Source: JBEBXQ01 sp040391535 (lineage in GTDB: Bacteria > Bacteroidota > Bacteroidia > Cytophagales > Spirosomataceae). From it: a stretch of 9,515 bases of DNA. The stretch is from contig JBEBXQ010000162.1 in the NCBI GenBank assembly GCA_040391535.1, positions 1 through 9,515 on the forward strand, read 5' to 3'. The notes under the pieces are model-generated. The model searched no databases and had not been told where the DNA came from. It was given only the letters and a program-made list of their open reading frames with translations. The position numbers were made by a program, and so were the translations under genes. Below, piece by piece: positions 1-7,385 of the stretch; within the stretch, counting starts at the first letter, position 1, and each line of letters starts with the position of its first letter.

Positions 1-2892
1 AGTATTGTGATAAAAGGAACTACCTCAGGAACTGTAACGGATATGGACGGTACTTATGAATTAGTAGTTCCTGACAATAACGCTGTATTGGTTTTCAGCT
101 TTGTCGGATACAATCAACAGGAAATTACGGTTGGTAATCAGACCCGGATTGATATAACACTGCTGAGTGATGTGAAAGCCCTGAGTGAAATTGTGGTTGT
201 AGGTTACGGAACTGCCAGGAGAAAAGATCTTACAGGGTCCGTTCAGCAGATTTCGTCAAAGGATTTTAACCCGGGAATTAATCCGAATCCATTGCAGGCT
301 ATTCAGGGGAAAGTAGCCGGATTGGTTATTACCCAGCCTTCAGGCGACCCTAATCAGGCCCCTACGGTACGTTTACGCGGATATACGTCTCTGGCGGGCG
401 GAAGTGATCCTTTGTATGTAGTTGACGGGGTGATCGGCGTTCCGATCAATACCATCTCACCGGATGATATCGAATCCATGGATGTGATGAAAGATGCTTC
501 GGCTGCCGCCATTTACGGTTCCAGAGCAGCCAACGGCGTTATTATGGTAACGACCAAAAGAGGTAAGTCGGGAAGGACAACCGTTACGTTTAACAATTAC
601 GTAGGTGTTGAATCCATTGCTAAGAAGCTCAACCTCATGAATGGTGATGAATACCGCGAGCAGGTACTCAGGATTAAAGGACAGGATGCCTTCAGCGATA
701 CCCAGCGGTTTCCGGTAGATGCACAGGGAAGAGGATATAATACTGACTGGATCAACGAAATAACGCAGTCGGCTGTTACCAATAATCATGATTTTGCGGT
801 TTCCGGAGGCTCTCCCAATTTCTCATACCGTGGCTCTGTTAATTATATCAACCGGGAGGGGATTGTAAAAAACACAGGTTTTAACCGTATCACCGGAAGG
901 ATCAATATTGACCAGAAAGCCCTCGATAACCGGTTGAGCGTTCAGTATAACCTGGCTATTACAAATACCAATTCTAAGAATGCTGATGGCGGTATTATTA
1001 CCAGGGCTACTACTTTCCTGCCTACTTTGCCGGTAACTAATGCCGACGGGTCTTATTATGAAATCCCGGGAAGTTTTGATTTGTTCAATCCCGTTGCCAT
1101 GCTTAACAGCCAGAAATATGACGGTGAGCTACGGTCGCTGATCGGCGGACTTAATCTTAAGTATGAAATACTGGACGGTCTTACCTTGGGTGTCAACGGA
1201 GCTTTGCGTAACAATAATAGTGTTACCAGCCGGTTCCGTGATGTGAGTGCAAGAGGGTATGAATCAGAAAACGGAAGAGCAGAAAGGAGTTACGGGCAGA
1301 CCAATGACAAGCTTTTTGAGATGACAGCCAATTACCAGACCAACCTGGGAGATGGCAGCAGCAATCTGGCCATATTGGGGGGGTATTCCTTTCAGGATGT
1401 GATCAATGACGGTTTCGGAGCTTATAACCAGCAGTTTGTTACCAACCTGATCGGCTATGATAACCTGGGTCTGGGTGCGGGTTCAGGCCTTAACCCGAAA
1501 TCAGATTATGGAACTTCCTACCGGAACCGTACAAAACTGGCTTCTTTCTTTGGTCGTGCGACCCTGAATATGTCTGATCGCTATAACCTTACAGCTACAT
1601 TGCGGTACGACGGCAGTTCCAAATTCGGGGCTAATAACAAATGGGCGTTGTTCCCGTCGCTGGCAGCCGGATGGACCATCTCTGAAGAGTCTTTCTTTGG
1701 ACAGGGATCAGCCGTTAATTATCTGAAATTAAGAATAGGATGGGGGCAGACCGGAAACTCGGAAGGAATCGCTCCTTACCAGTCACTACAGTTATATGGC
1801 CAGAAAGGTTCTTATTTTGACGGTGGCATCGGAGACTTTTTGCCCGGGTATGGAATCGTACAGAACGCCAATCCGGATCTGCGCTGGGAAATACTTTCCC
1901 AGACCAACGCCGGACTTGATTTCCAGATTGCAGGAGGACGTTTCTCCGGCACCATCGAATATTATAACAAGAATACAAAGGATATGCTTTATCCCTATAC
2001 GGTACCTGCTGATGGGGTAAAGTATTTCACCAATTCTATTATTGCCAATGTGGGTAGTATGCGTAACAGCGGGGTTGAGCTTTCTTTCGGTGGCGGTATT
2101 ATAGAAAGTACTAATTTCAGCTGGAATTCAAGAATTGTGGCTGCCTATAATAAAAACACCATTGTTGCGCTGGGAAATGACGAGTTCAATTCAGGGCAGA
2201 TCCGGTTTAATGCCTTCGGAGGAAGAGGGTTGAGTGATGTATTTGCGTCCATCCTTCAGGAAAAAGAAGCGCTGGGGATTTTCAATAATGTCCCGCATTT
2301 TACAGGTTTTGTGAATGTTGACGGAAAAGATGTGATGTCATTTGAAGGCCGTGACGGGAATTCCTATACACAGCTTGATTCAGCCAAGCTGGGCTATACC
2401 CATAATCCGCAGCCATTCCTGACCGGAGCGTGGATCAACAGTTTCAATTATGGCAATTTTGACCTGAACTTTCAGCTGCGGGGTGTGTTCGGGAATAAAA
2501 TCCTGAATAATCTTCGCTCGAATCTTTCCATTCCAGGCTCTGTGCTTGAAACCAATATGCTTAGGGACATCCAAGATCTGCCGGCCAATTTCAGCACCAA
2601 TGTACTGAGTGACTACTGGCTGGAGAGCGGCACGTTTGTCAGACTGGATAACTGGCAGTTGGGTTATAACCTATCCATCGACAATAAGTACATTTCCAAT
2701 GCCAGGATATATATAGGAGGAAACAACCTCTTTACCCTTACCAAATATAAAGGTATAGACCCAGAACTTCAGGTAAAAGGAGATCTGCAGGATAGCGGAC
2801 GAAGCCAGCGGCCTAACAACCTGGGCATGGACGCGTCCGGGATTTATCCCCGTACCCGCTCTTTCCAGTTGGGTGTTAATCTGACTTTCTGA
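1..2892 (+). CDS. SusC/RagA-family TonB-linked outer-membrane transporter (5' end outside window)
   Basis: Outer-membrane channel of a SusC-SusD complex; it imports oligosaccharides or similar large nutrients with energy from TonB-ExbBD. The frame is open from base 1, so signal peptide and true start lie upstream. Numbering from the GTG at 7 (not a real start): the tail of a carboxypeptidase-regulatory-like domain (1-52, with GTVTDMDGTYEL), then the SusC hallmark EIVVVGYG (61-68), then the plug domain (about 70-190) with DPLYVVDGV and the conserved stretch from SPDDIESMDV to GVIMVTTKRG (151-186). The remaining ~760 residues are barrel, with aromatic-rich alternating strands, ending in NLTF; a C-terminal Phe is the usual BAM recognition signal. 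At 961 visible residues only a short N-terminal part is missing compared with the family's roughly 1000-1100. The susD-like gene follows after 31 bp, so the two are co-transcribed. The substrate cannot be read from the sequence. Confidence 0.96.
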   Translation, partial: SIVIKGTTSGTVTDMDGTYELVVPDNNAVLVFSFVGYNQQEITVGNQTRIDITLLSDVKALSEIVVVGYGTARRKDLTGSVQQISSKDFNPGINPNPLQAIQGKVAGLVITQPSGDPNQAPTVRLRGYTSLAGGSDPLYVVDGVIGVPINTISPDDIESMDVMKDASAAAIYGSRAANGVIMVTTKRGKSGRTTVTFNNYVGVESIAKKLNLMNGDEYREQVLRIKGQDAFSDTQRFPVDAQGRGYNTDWINEITQSAVTNNHDFAVSGGSPNFSYRGSVNYINREGIVKNTGFNRITGRINIDQKALDNRLSVQYNLAITNTNSKNADGGIITRATTFLPTLPVTNADGSYYEIPGSFDLFNPVAMLNSQKYDGELRSLIGGLNLKYEILDGLTLGVNGALRNNNSVTSRFRDVSARGYESENGRAERSYGQTNDKLFEMTANYQTNLGDGSSNLAILGGYSFQDVINDGFGAYNQQFVTNLIGYDNLGLGAGSGLNPKSDYGTSYRNRTKLASFFGRATLNMSDRYNLTATLRYDGSSKFGANNKWALFPSLAAGWTISEESFFGQGSAVNYLKLRIGWGQTGNSEGIAPYQSLQLYGQKGSYFDGGIGDFLPGYGIVQNANPDLRWEILSQTNAGLDFQIAGGRFSGTIEYYNKNTKDMLYPYTVPADGVKYFTNSIIANVGSMRNSGVELSFGGGIIESTNFSWNSRIVAAYNKNTIVALGNDEFNSGQIRFNAFGGRGLSDVFASILQEKEALGIFNNVPHFTGFVNVDGKDVMSFEGRDGNSYTQLDSAKLGYTHNPQPFLTGAWINSFNYGNFDLNFQLRGVFGNKILNNLRSNLSIPGSVLETNMLRDIQDLPANFSTNVLSDYWLESGTFVRLDNWQLGYNLSIDNKYISNARIYIGGNNLFTLTKYKGIDPELQVKGDLQDSGRSQRPNNLGMDASGIYPRTRSFQLGVNLTF

Positions 2893-2923
2893 GGTAATTG
2901 TTGAATATTAAAACTTAGAACTA

Positions 2924-4396
2924 ATGAAAAAATATATAATAAACGGATCGCTGGCAGCTTTTATGTTCCTGTTCGGCCAATCCTGTACCGATTTGAGTGA
3001 AACCACTTACGATGTTATTCCTACCGATCAGTTTGGTAATACACCGGAGCAGCAGGCTGCGCTCATCGGACCACTTTATACCAGTCTGGGTGATTATTTC
3101 GGAAGATATGCCGAGCTGAATACAGCTACTGACGAGCAGGTTATTCCTACACGGGGAGGAGACTGGGGAGACGGAGGTGCATGGAGGAGGCTTTACCTTC
3201 ATACCTGGGAAGTAGTTGCAGATAACGGCCGCTTTAACGGGATGTGGACATGGTGTTATAACAGCATAACTTCCATTAATCTTCAGCTGGCAGGTGTTTC
3301 AGACCCGGCCGTGCAGGCAGAACTGCGGGCCTTGCGGGCTTTCTATCATTATATTGCAATGGATCATTTCGGAAATGTCATCATTGCTGACAAAATCGGC
3401 GGTGATACCCCTGTTCAGAAAACCAGAACTGAGATTTTTGCCTGGATTGAAAGCGAGCTGCTGGCGGTGTATGATGACCTGAGTGATACCGCCGGCGGGG
3501 CTTATTACGGCCGTTTCAATAAGTATGTGGTGGATATGTTTCTGGCAAAACTTTATCTGAATGCAGAGGTATATACCGGAACACCCCAATGGGGCAAAGT
3601 AGTGGATTATACATCCAGGGTTATTGAAGATCAGAAATATTCGCTGGTCAGTGATTTCTTCAGCAATTTTTCTGTAACGAATCACAATTCAACTGAAATT
3701 ATCCTTGCTACGCCATTTGACAGGTCCAAAAGAACCGGGATGAATATTCAGCGCCGTACATTGCATTACCTCAATCAGCTAACCTACAATTTGTCACTTT
3801 CAACGTGGAACGGCTATTGTACGCTGGAGTCATTCTATAATTCATTTGAAGATCAGGATCTGAGAAAGAATATGTGGCTTGTCGGGCAGCAGTACAATAA
3901 GGATGGCACACCGTTATCGGACGATGGCGTGCCGCTGGCTTATAATCCGGTTATTCCATCGCTTGAAATGGCGGGCGGCCCCATTACCCGAATGGCAGGT
4001 GCACGTAGCCAGAAATATGAAATTCAACGCAATAATACGGTGGGTGACCAGGATAACGATTTTGTGATTTTCCGTTTGGGTGACGCCTACATGATGCGGG
4101 GAGAGGCCAATTTCCGTTTGGGCAAATCGGCTGAAGCACTGGAAGATATCAATGTGATCAGAAGAAGGGCATTGGTAGCTGAATTCACAAGCCTGGATCT
4201 GGATAAAATTCTGGCAGAACGCGGACGCGAATTCGCATGGGAATACCAGCGCCGGCAGGACCTTATCCGTTTCGGGAAATTTACAGCTCCCAAAACCTTT
4301 AAGACCAATACATCCCCCGAATTCCGGAATCTTTATCCGATTCCGAAAGACCAGTTGGATCTGAATCCGAAGCTGAACCAAAATCCAGGGTATTGA
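2924..4396 (+). CDS. SusD/RagB-family surface nutrient-binding lipoprotein
   Basis: Outer-membrane lipoprotein that captures substrate and acts as the lid of the SusC channel encoded just upstream. The 490-residue length is typical. The N-terminus is a type II signal peptide: MKKY, a hydrophobic stretch, and lipobox GQSC with Cys21 as the lipidated residue, followed by TDLSE, whose acidic residues fit a Bacteroidota surface-export signal. The SusD N-terminal domain contains the family motif LRALRAFYHYIAMDHFGNV (134-152) and TPR-like helices (198-235). The C-terminal domain contains RLGDAYMMRGEANFRLGKS (384-402), the helix around ERGREFAWEYQRRQDLIRFG (432-451), and the near-invariant ending YPIPKDQLDLNPKLNQNPGY (471-490). 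No Shine-Dalgarno sequence precedes the ATG, as is common in this phylum. A strong hairpin directly follows, so the operon ends here without an attached enzyme gene. Confidence 0.96.
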   Translation: MKKYIINGSLAAFMFLFGQSCTDLSETTYDVIPTDQFGNTPEQQAALIGPLYTSLGDYFGRYAELNTATDEQVIPTRGGDWGDGGAWRRLYLHTWEVVADNGRFNGMWTWCYNSITSINLQLAGVSDPAVQAELRALRAFYHYIAMDHFGNVIIADKIGGDTPVQKTRTEIFAWIESELLAVYDDLSDTAGGAYYGRFNKYVVDMFLAKLYLNAEVYTGTPQWGKVVDYTSRVIEDQKYSLVSDFFSNFSVTNHNSTEIILATPFDRSKRTGMNIQRRTLHYLNQLTYNLSLSTWNGYCTLESFYNSFEDQDLRKNMWLVGQQYNKDGTPLSDDGVPLAYNPVIPSLEMAGGPITRMAGARSQKYEIQRNNTVGDQDNDFVIFRLGDAYMMRGEANFRLGKSAEALEDINVIRRRALVAEFTSLDLDKILAERGREFAWEYQRRQDLIRFGKFTAPKTFKTNTSPEFRNLYPIPKDQLDLNPKLNQNPGY

Positions 4397-4413
4397 TTTA
4401 ATCTGTAAAAAGT

Positions 4414-4458
4414 AGAGGTTGCCGGCGGAATTATCTTTGCCGGCAACCTCTTTTCATT
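4414..4458. terminator. Bidirectional intrinsic terminator between converging genes
   Basis: A perfect 13-bp inverted repeat (AGAGGTTGCCGGC at 4414-4426, GCCGGCAACCTCT at 4439-4451) encloses a 12-base loop. On the + strand it runs into TTTT and then an A/T-rich stretch. On the - strand the stem is followed within two bases by TTTTT (the A run at 4407-4411 read in reverse). It lies 17 bp after the susD-like stop and about 80 bp beyond the stop of the oppositely oriented gene, so it can end transcription from both sides. Confidence 0.88.
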
Positions 4459-4530
4459 TAATTCACAGGAGGAAGAGGGGGTGTCAGTGAAATATAAAAA
4501 GTGCGGATATATTCCGACGTCATTACTGAC

Positions 4531-4983
4531 CTAAATTTTACAGAAGGTGCTAATACCGGTTTTCAGGATAAAATAGATGATTTTTCTGGCTATTGTACCA
4601 ATGAGTATACCACCCGGAATAATGACGGCCAAGGCCTTTATTACCCAATCAGTAATTTTTTCGATTGAAGAGTCATTATTGATGTACTTACAAAGAATCT
4701 CTTTTATTTTCTTGAAAATCTTTTTTCCGCTTTTCTTTGGGGAATAGGGCAGAACCTTCGTGGAGATAAGGGTTGCAATACTTTCATTGTCATAATACAA
4801 CGGCGCAATTAAACTTTCTGCCTGCAAATAAATTTCACCCAGCTCTTCTTCAATACCGGATTGAATATCAGCGTCTGACATGGATGCGAAAAAGTCCGCT
4901 GTTTTGTTGGCGATTTCATTATTGATTTCTCTGATCAGATCTTCGGAATCAATCCATTCAAGTTTTTCATTGAGTAAAAGCAT
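4531..4983 (-). CDS. Unrecognised 150-residue protein with hydrophobic C-terminus
   Basis: I do not recognise a family. The protein has three visible parts: an acidic, probably helical N-terminal region (1-75, rich in Glu and Asp, for example SGIEEELGEIYLQAE); a strongly basic segment (82-99, many Lys, including SGKKIFKKIKEI); and a long hydrophobic C-terminal stretch (about 112-142, including ALAVIIPGGILIGTIA) that could span the membrane once and place most of the protein in the cytoplasm. There is no signal peptide. Support for a real gene: the frame is uninterrupted with sensible composition, a promoter-like site lies 44 bases upstream of the ATG, no competing frame covers the region, and its 3' end faces a bidirectional terminator. 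By eye its base composition is more A/T-rich than the susCD-like genes. It stands alone in orientation, so context gives no function. Confidence 0.62.
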   Translation of the reverse strand: MLLLNEKLEWIDSEDLIREINNEIANKTADFFASMSDADIQSGIEEELGEIYLQAESLIAPLYYDNESIATLISTKVLPYSPKKSGKKIFKKIKEILCKYINNDSSIEKITDWVIKALAVIIPGGILIGTIARKIIYFILKTGISTFCKI

Positions 4984-5027
4984 GACATATGGGGTTTAAG
5001 AATGTAAACTAACTAATTTGACTGATA

Positions 5028-5060
5028 CAAATTTAGGTCTTAAACAGGGCTGAAGACAAC
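5028..5060 (-). promoter_or_regulatory. Candidate Bacteroidota -33/-7 promoter for the leftward gene
   Basis: Read on the - strand, TAAATTTG (5035 to 5028) matches the Bacteroidota -7 consensus TAnnTTTG exactly. Twenty-one bases upstream of it is GTTG (5060 to 5057), a three-of-four match to the -33 element TTTG at acceptable spacing. The -7 box ends 44 bases before the ATG at 4983. Such short motifs can occur by chance, but position, strand and spacing all fit the gene. Confidence 0.45.
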
Positions 5061-5197
5061 CGTATTTGTACGGGAAAATCATCCGTAAAACCACGGTTTT
5101 CAGATCATTATTAACGATATTGCTGTCCTGTAACGTAGGGAGACCCAAGACCAGATTTTCCGTTTATCTGTTCAGAAGCGGCTGCTGAGTTTTACGG
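5060..5197. repeat. Cluster of small CCGTA/TACGG dyads in the divergent intergenic region
   Basis: The 265-bp gap between the leftward gene and the reductase gene contains CCGTA-TTTG-TACGG (5060-5073), CCGT-AAAACC-ACGG (5083-5096) and GTTTTACGG (5189-5197). The last is the exact reverse complement of CCGTAAAAC at 5083-5091. The first dyad touches the candidate -33 box of the leftward promoter. These could be regulator-binding half-sites shared by two divergent units, but each arm is short and chance is a real alternative. Nothing else that I could identify lies in this gap. Confidence 0.25.
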
Positions 5198-5248
5198 ACG
5201 TTTTATAGAAAAATTTTAATTTCCAGAATAATGGATTAATAATAAAAA

Positions 5249-5809
5249 ATGAGAAAAGTAATATTGGATTTAGCGGTTACACTTGACGGGTTCATTGAAG
5301 GTCCGAACGGTGAAATCGATTGGTGTATTCTGGATGATGATATGGACTTTGATGGCTTTTTAGCTGGTATCGATACGCTGTTTTATGGCAGGGTGAGCTA
5401 CGATACCTGGGGTAATTTCCAGCCGGACGTCAAAGCTGAACCAGCTGAGCAAATGTTATGGGAAGGCATACATTCCAAGAAAAAATTTGTTTTTTCGGGC
5501 CAAAACAGAAAAGATGACAAAGCTGTCTTTGTGAGTTCTGATATAGCCGGAAAGGTAACAGAGATGAAAAATCAGGAGGGAAAGGATATCTGGTTGTATG
5601 GCGGCGCAAGCCTTATTAAGACATTTATCCGGTTGGGACTTATCGATATATACAGAATATCAGTGCATCCGGTAGCTTTGGGAAGTGGCAAGCCCTTATT
5701 TGAGGACCTTGCAGAGCGGATTGAATTGAAACTGATTAAAACCAATATTTTCAGGTCGGGTGTTGTTCAGTTAATCTACGAATCCGGAAACAGAAGTTAT
5801 AATGATTGA
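5249..5809 (+). CDS. RibD C-terminal domain / dihydrofolate-reductase-like family protein
   Basis: A 186-residue stand-alone protein of the DHFR-fold RibD_C family (the group including Bacillus YyaP/YwjB-like proteins), presumed to be a cytoplasmic NAD(P)H-dependent reductase of unknown substrate. Visible family motifs are the N-terminal strand and loop VTLDGFIEGPNGEIDW (10-25), FYGRVSYDTW (45-54), and the dinucleotide-binding part IWLYGGASLIKTFI (114-127), followed by LIDIYRISVHPVALGSGKPLF (131-151). It lacks the deaminase domain of true RibD and is not the folate-pathway enzyme by these motifs. The ATG at 5249 is preceded by A-rich sequence without a Shine-Dalgarno site. It is the first of four closely spaced genes leading to an AraC-type regulator and a VOC protein. 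In Bacteroidota such proteins often sit near regulators of this type, but the physiological role is unknown. Confidence 0.9.
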   Translation: MRKVILDLAVTLDGFIEGPNGEIDWCILDDDMDFDGFLAGIDTLFYGRVSYDTWGNFQPDVKAEPAEQMLWEGIHSKKKFVFSGQNRKDDKAVFVSSDIAGKVTEMKNQEGKDIWLYGGASLIKTFIRLGLIDIYRISVHPVALGSGKPLFEDLAERIELKLIKTNIFRSGVVQLIYESGNRSYND

Positions 5810-5865
5810 TAACCTTGTTACAGAATACAGTTTAAAAAAAGCGGTGAAATTGTAAACTACTTTTT

Positions 5866-6435
5866 ATGAAGGAAGAAATTGAGATATTCTATCCGGAAAC
5901 TCAGGCCGAGTGGAGGGAATGGCTAGAGAAACATCATATTTCGAGGCAGTCGGTCTGGATGGTTTTTTATAATAAAAATTCCGCCAAACCTTCCATTACC
6001 TGGAGCGAAGCGGTAGATGTGGCGCTTTGTTTTGGCTGGATCGACAGCAAAAAAATAAAGATAGACCACGAAACATCGCACCAGTTTTTCTGTAAAAGAA
6101 AAGCGAAGAGCACCTGGTCTAAAGTTAACAAACAAAAAACCGTCTGGCTAATTGCAGAAGGGTTGATGACCGAAGCGGGTTTGCGCAGTATTGAAATCGC
6201 CCGGCAAAACGGTTCGTGGACTATGCTGGATGATGTTGAAGAACTGATCGTACCTGATGACCTTGAAAGAGCCTTGCGTGCGCAGCCGGATGCACAGGAT
6301 TATTTTGTAAGTTTAAGCAAGTCAGCAAAGAAGGCCGTTTTGCACTGGCTTATAATGGCAAAACGGCATGAAACGCGGCAAAAACGAATTGAAGAAATTG
6401 TAGATCTGGCCTCTAAAAGGATGAAAATAAGGTAA
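5866..6435 (+). CDS. YdeI/OmdA-family protein (OmpD-associated, 'bacteriocin-protection' family)
   Basis: A 189-residue soluble protein of the YdeI/OmdA family, whose members are annotated as OmpD-associated or bacteriocin-protection proteins; the molecular activity is poorly known. The family pattern is complete: EWREWLEKHH (15-24), the Trp-rich strand VWMVFYNK (30-37), ITWSEAVDVALCFGWIDSKK (44-63), the RKAKSTWSKVN segment (78-88), a GLMTEAGLRSIEIARQNGSW block (99-118), and the C-terminal LIMAKRHETRQKRIEEIV (162-179). The usual TPR before the Arg/Lys-Ser-x-Trp-Ser motif is replaced by CKR, a small deviation. There is no signal peptide or membrane segment, so it is cytoplasmic by sequence. 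It starts 56 bp after the reductase gene and is followed 55 bp later by the AraC-type regulator, consistent with one transcript. A direct role in bacteriocin protection here is not supported by anything in the window. Confidence 0.9.
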   Translation: MKEEIEIFYPETQAEWREWLEKHHISRQSVWMVFYNKNSAKPSITWSEAVDVALCFGWIDSKKIKIDHETSHQFFCKRKAKSTWSKVNKQKTVWLIAEGLMTEAGLRSIEIARQNGSWTMLDDVEELIVPDDLERALRAQPDAQDYFVSLSKSAKKAVLHWLIMAKRHETRQKRIEEIVDLASKRMKIR

Positions 6436-6490
6436 CCGGGAAAAAAATAGTACATTGAGGAAGAAAATTCAGAACAAATGCTGTCTCTTC

Positions 6491-7312
6491 ATGAACTACC
6501 AGACCTTTCAACCGCACGCTGACCTGTCCTCCCTGGTAAAATGCTACTGGACTTTAGAAATTCCGGCCGTAGCTGATGCCCAAAAGCAACGGATTATTCC
6601 GGATGGCTGTTTAGAGATGGCATTTATTCTGGGAGACGATATTAAGCGGTATACTTCTGACGAAGCGTTTATTCTGCAGCCCCGTGCCATGGTACTCGGT
6701 CAGACCATTGATCCTTTTTATATTCAACCTACCGGATATGTCAATACTTTCGCTGTCCGGTTTTATCCTTACGGTTTCGCGAACTTCGTGACTTTACCCA
6801 TTCAAAAGCTGGCAAACACAGAAACTCCTTTAGCTATGCTGTTCGGGGAACAGGCTGCACGCGAACTGGAACAAAAAATGATCCGGGCTTCAGCTACGAA
6901 AGAACGGATTGAAATTGTAGAAGATTTTCTTTTTAATAAGCTGAGAAGTGAAGCCACCATTGACAGCATTGTAAAGCTAACCATTGATACCATCATGGCC
7001 ACCAAAGGAAGCGTGGCGATCAATGACATTCTTAAAGAAGATTTATCAAAAAGAAGGCAACTTGAGCGGAAGTTTTTGAAGCAGATTGGCGTCAGTCCGA
7101 AGCAGCTGGGAAAAGTGATCAGGTTGCAGACTGCTTTAAAGATGCTGCTCAGCCGGCAATCGGAAAACTTAACCCGAATCGCCTACGATAGTGCGTATTA
7201 CGATCAGGCTCATTTTATCAAAGACTTTAAGGAGTTTACAGGTATTAATCCTAAAGAATTTATGGATGATGGTACAATGACCCTTTCATCTCTTTTCTAT
7301 AAGGAAGAATAG
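6491..7312 (+). CDS. AraC-family transcriptional regulator with DUF6597-type sensor domain
   Basis: A 273-residue regulator. The N-terminal domain (about 1-140) looks like DUF6597: it begins MNYQTFQPHADLSSLVKCYW, then IIPDGCLEMAFILG (35-48), a Pro-Asp-Gly-Cys motif typical of the group, and VRFYPYGFANFV (89-100). The C-terminal AraC DNA-binding domain (about 160-258) shows GVSPKQLGKVIRLQ (200-213) and the second-helix signature AYYDQAHFIKDFKEFTGINP (235-254). I chose the ATG at 6491 because family members start there; a TTG at 6455 would add 12 Cys/Lys-rich residues that do not resemble the family. The ligand is unknown. It sits third in a run of four co-directional genes and is the only regulator in the window, so it most likely controls this cluster. 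A regulator inside its own operon suggests autoregulation, which is inferred and not seen. Confidence 0.93.
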   Translation: MNYQTFQPHADLSSLVKCYWTLEIPAVADAQKQRIIPDGCLEMAFILGDDIKRYTSDEAFILQPRAMVLGQTIDPFYIQPTGYVNTFAVRFYPYGFANFVTLPIQKLANTETPLAMLFGEQAARELEQKMIRASATKERIEIVEDFLFNKLRSEATIDSIVKLTIDTIMATKGSVAINDILKEDLSKRRQLERKFLKQIGVSPKQLGKVIRLQTALKMLLSRQSENLTRIAYDSAYYDQAHFIKDFKEFTGINPKEFMDDGTMTLSSLFYKEE

Positions 7313-7385
7313 AATGACGCATTTTTACAATTTCAGATATGGCCGAAGCAGTAAGTTTACGCTCTGACATAACGTGTAGATAAAT

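Noticed and set aside
3299..3685. Antisense open frame of 128 codons within the susD-like gene
   Set aside because: A shadow of the + strand coding sequence, with no motif or start context of its own.
3914..4381. Antisense open frame of 155 codons over the 3' half of the susD-like gene
   Set aside because: It lies wholly opposite a confident SusD-family gene, has Cys/Ile/Phe/His-rich composition without recognisable motifs, and is best explained as a shadow of codon use on the other strand.
4483..4530. Nested inverted repeat (GTCAGT...ACTGAC enclosing CGGA-TATAT-TCCG) just past the leftward stop codon
   Set aside because: Outer arms are only 6 bp and inner arms 4 bp, with no T run on the - strand after it; the perfect hairpin at 4414-4451 is the far better terminator.
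5821..5865. Possible promoter (TACTTTTT) directly before the YdeI/OmdA gene
   Set aside because: It would place the transcription start at or beyond the start codon, and the final consensus G is missing; co-transcription from upstream is simpler.
6455..6490. TTG start extending the AraC-type protein by 12 residues
   Set aside because: The added residues are Lys/Cys-rich and unlike the family, whose members start at the MNYQTF position (ATG 6491).
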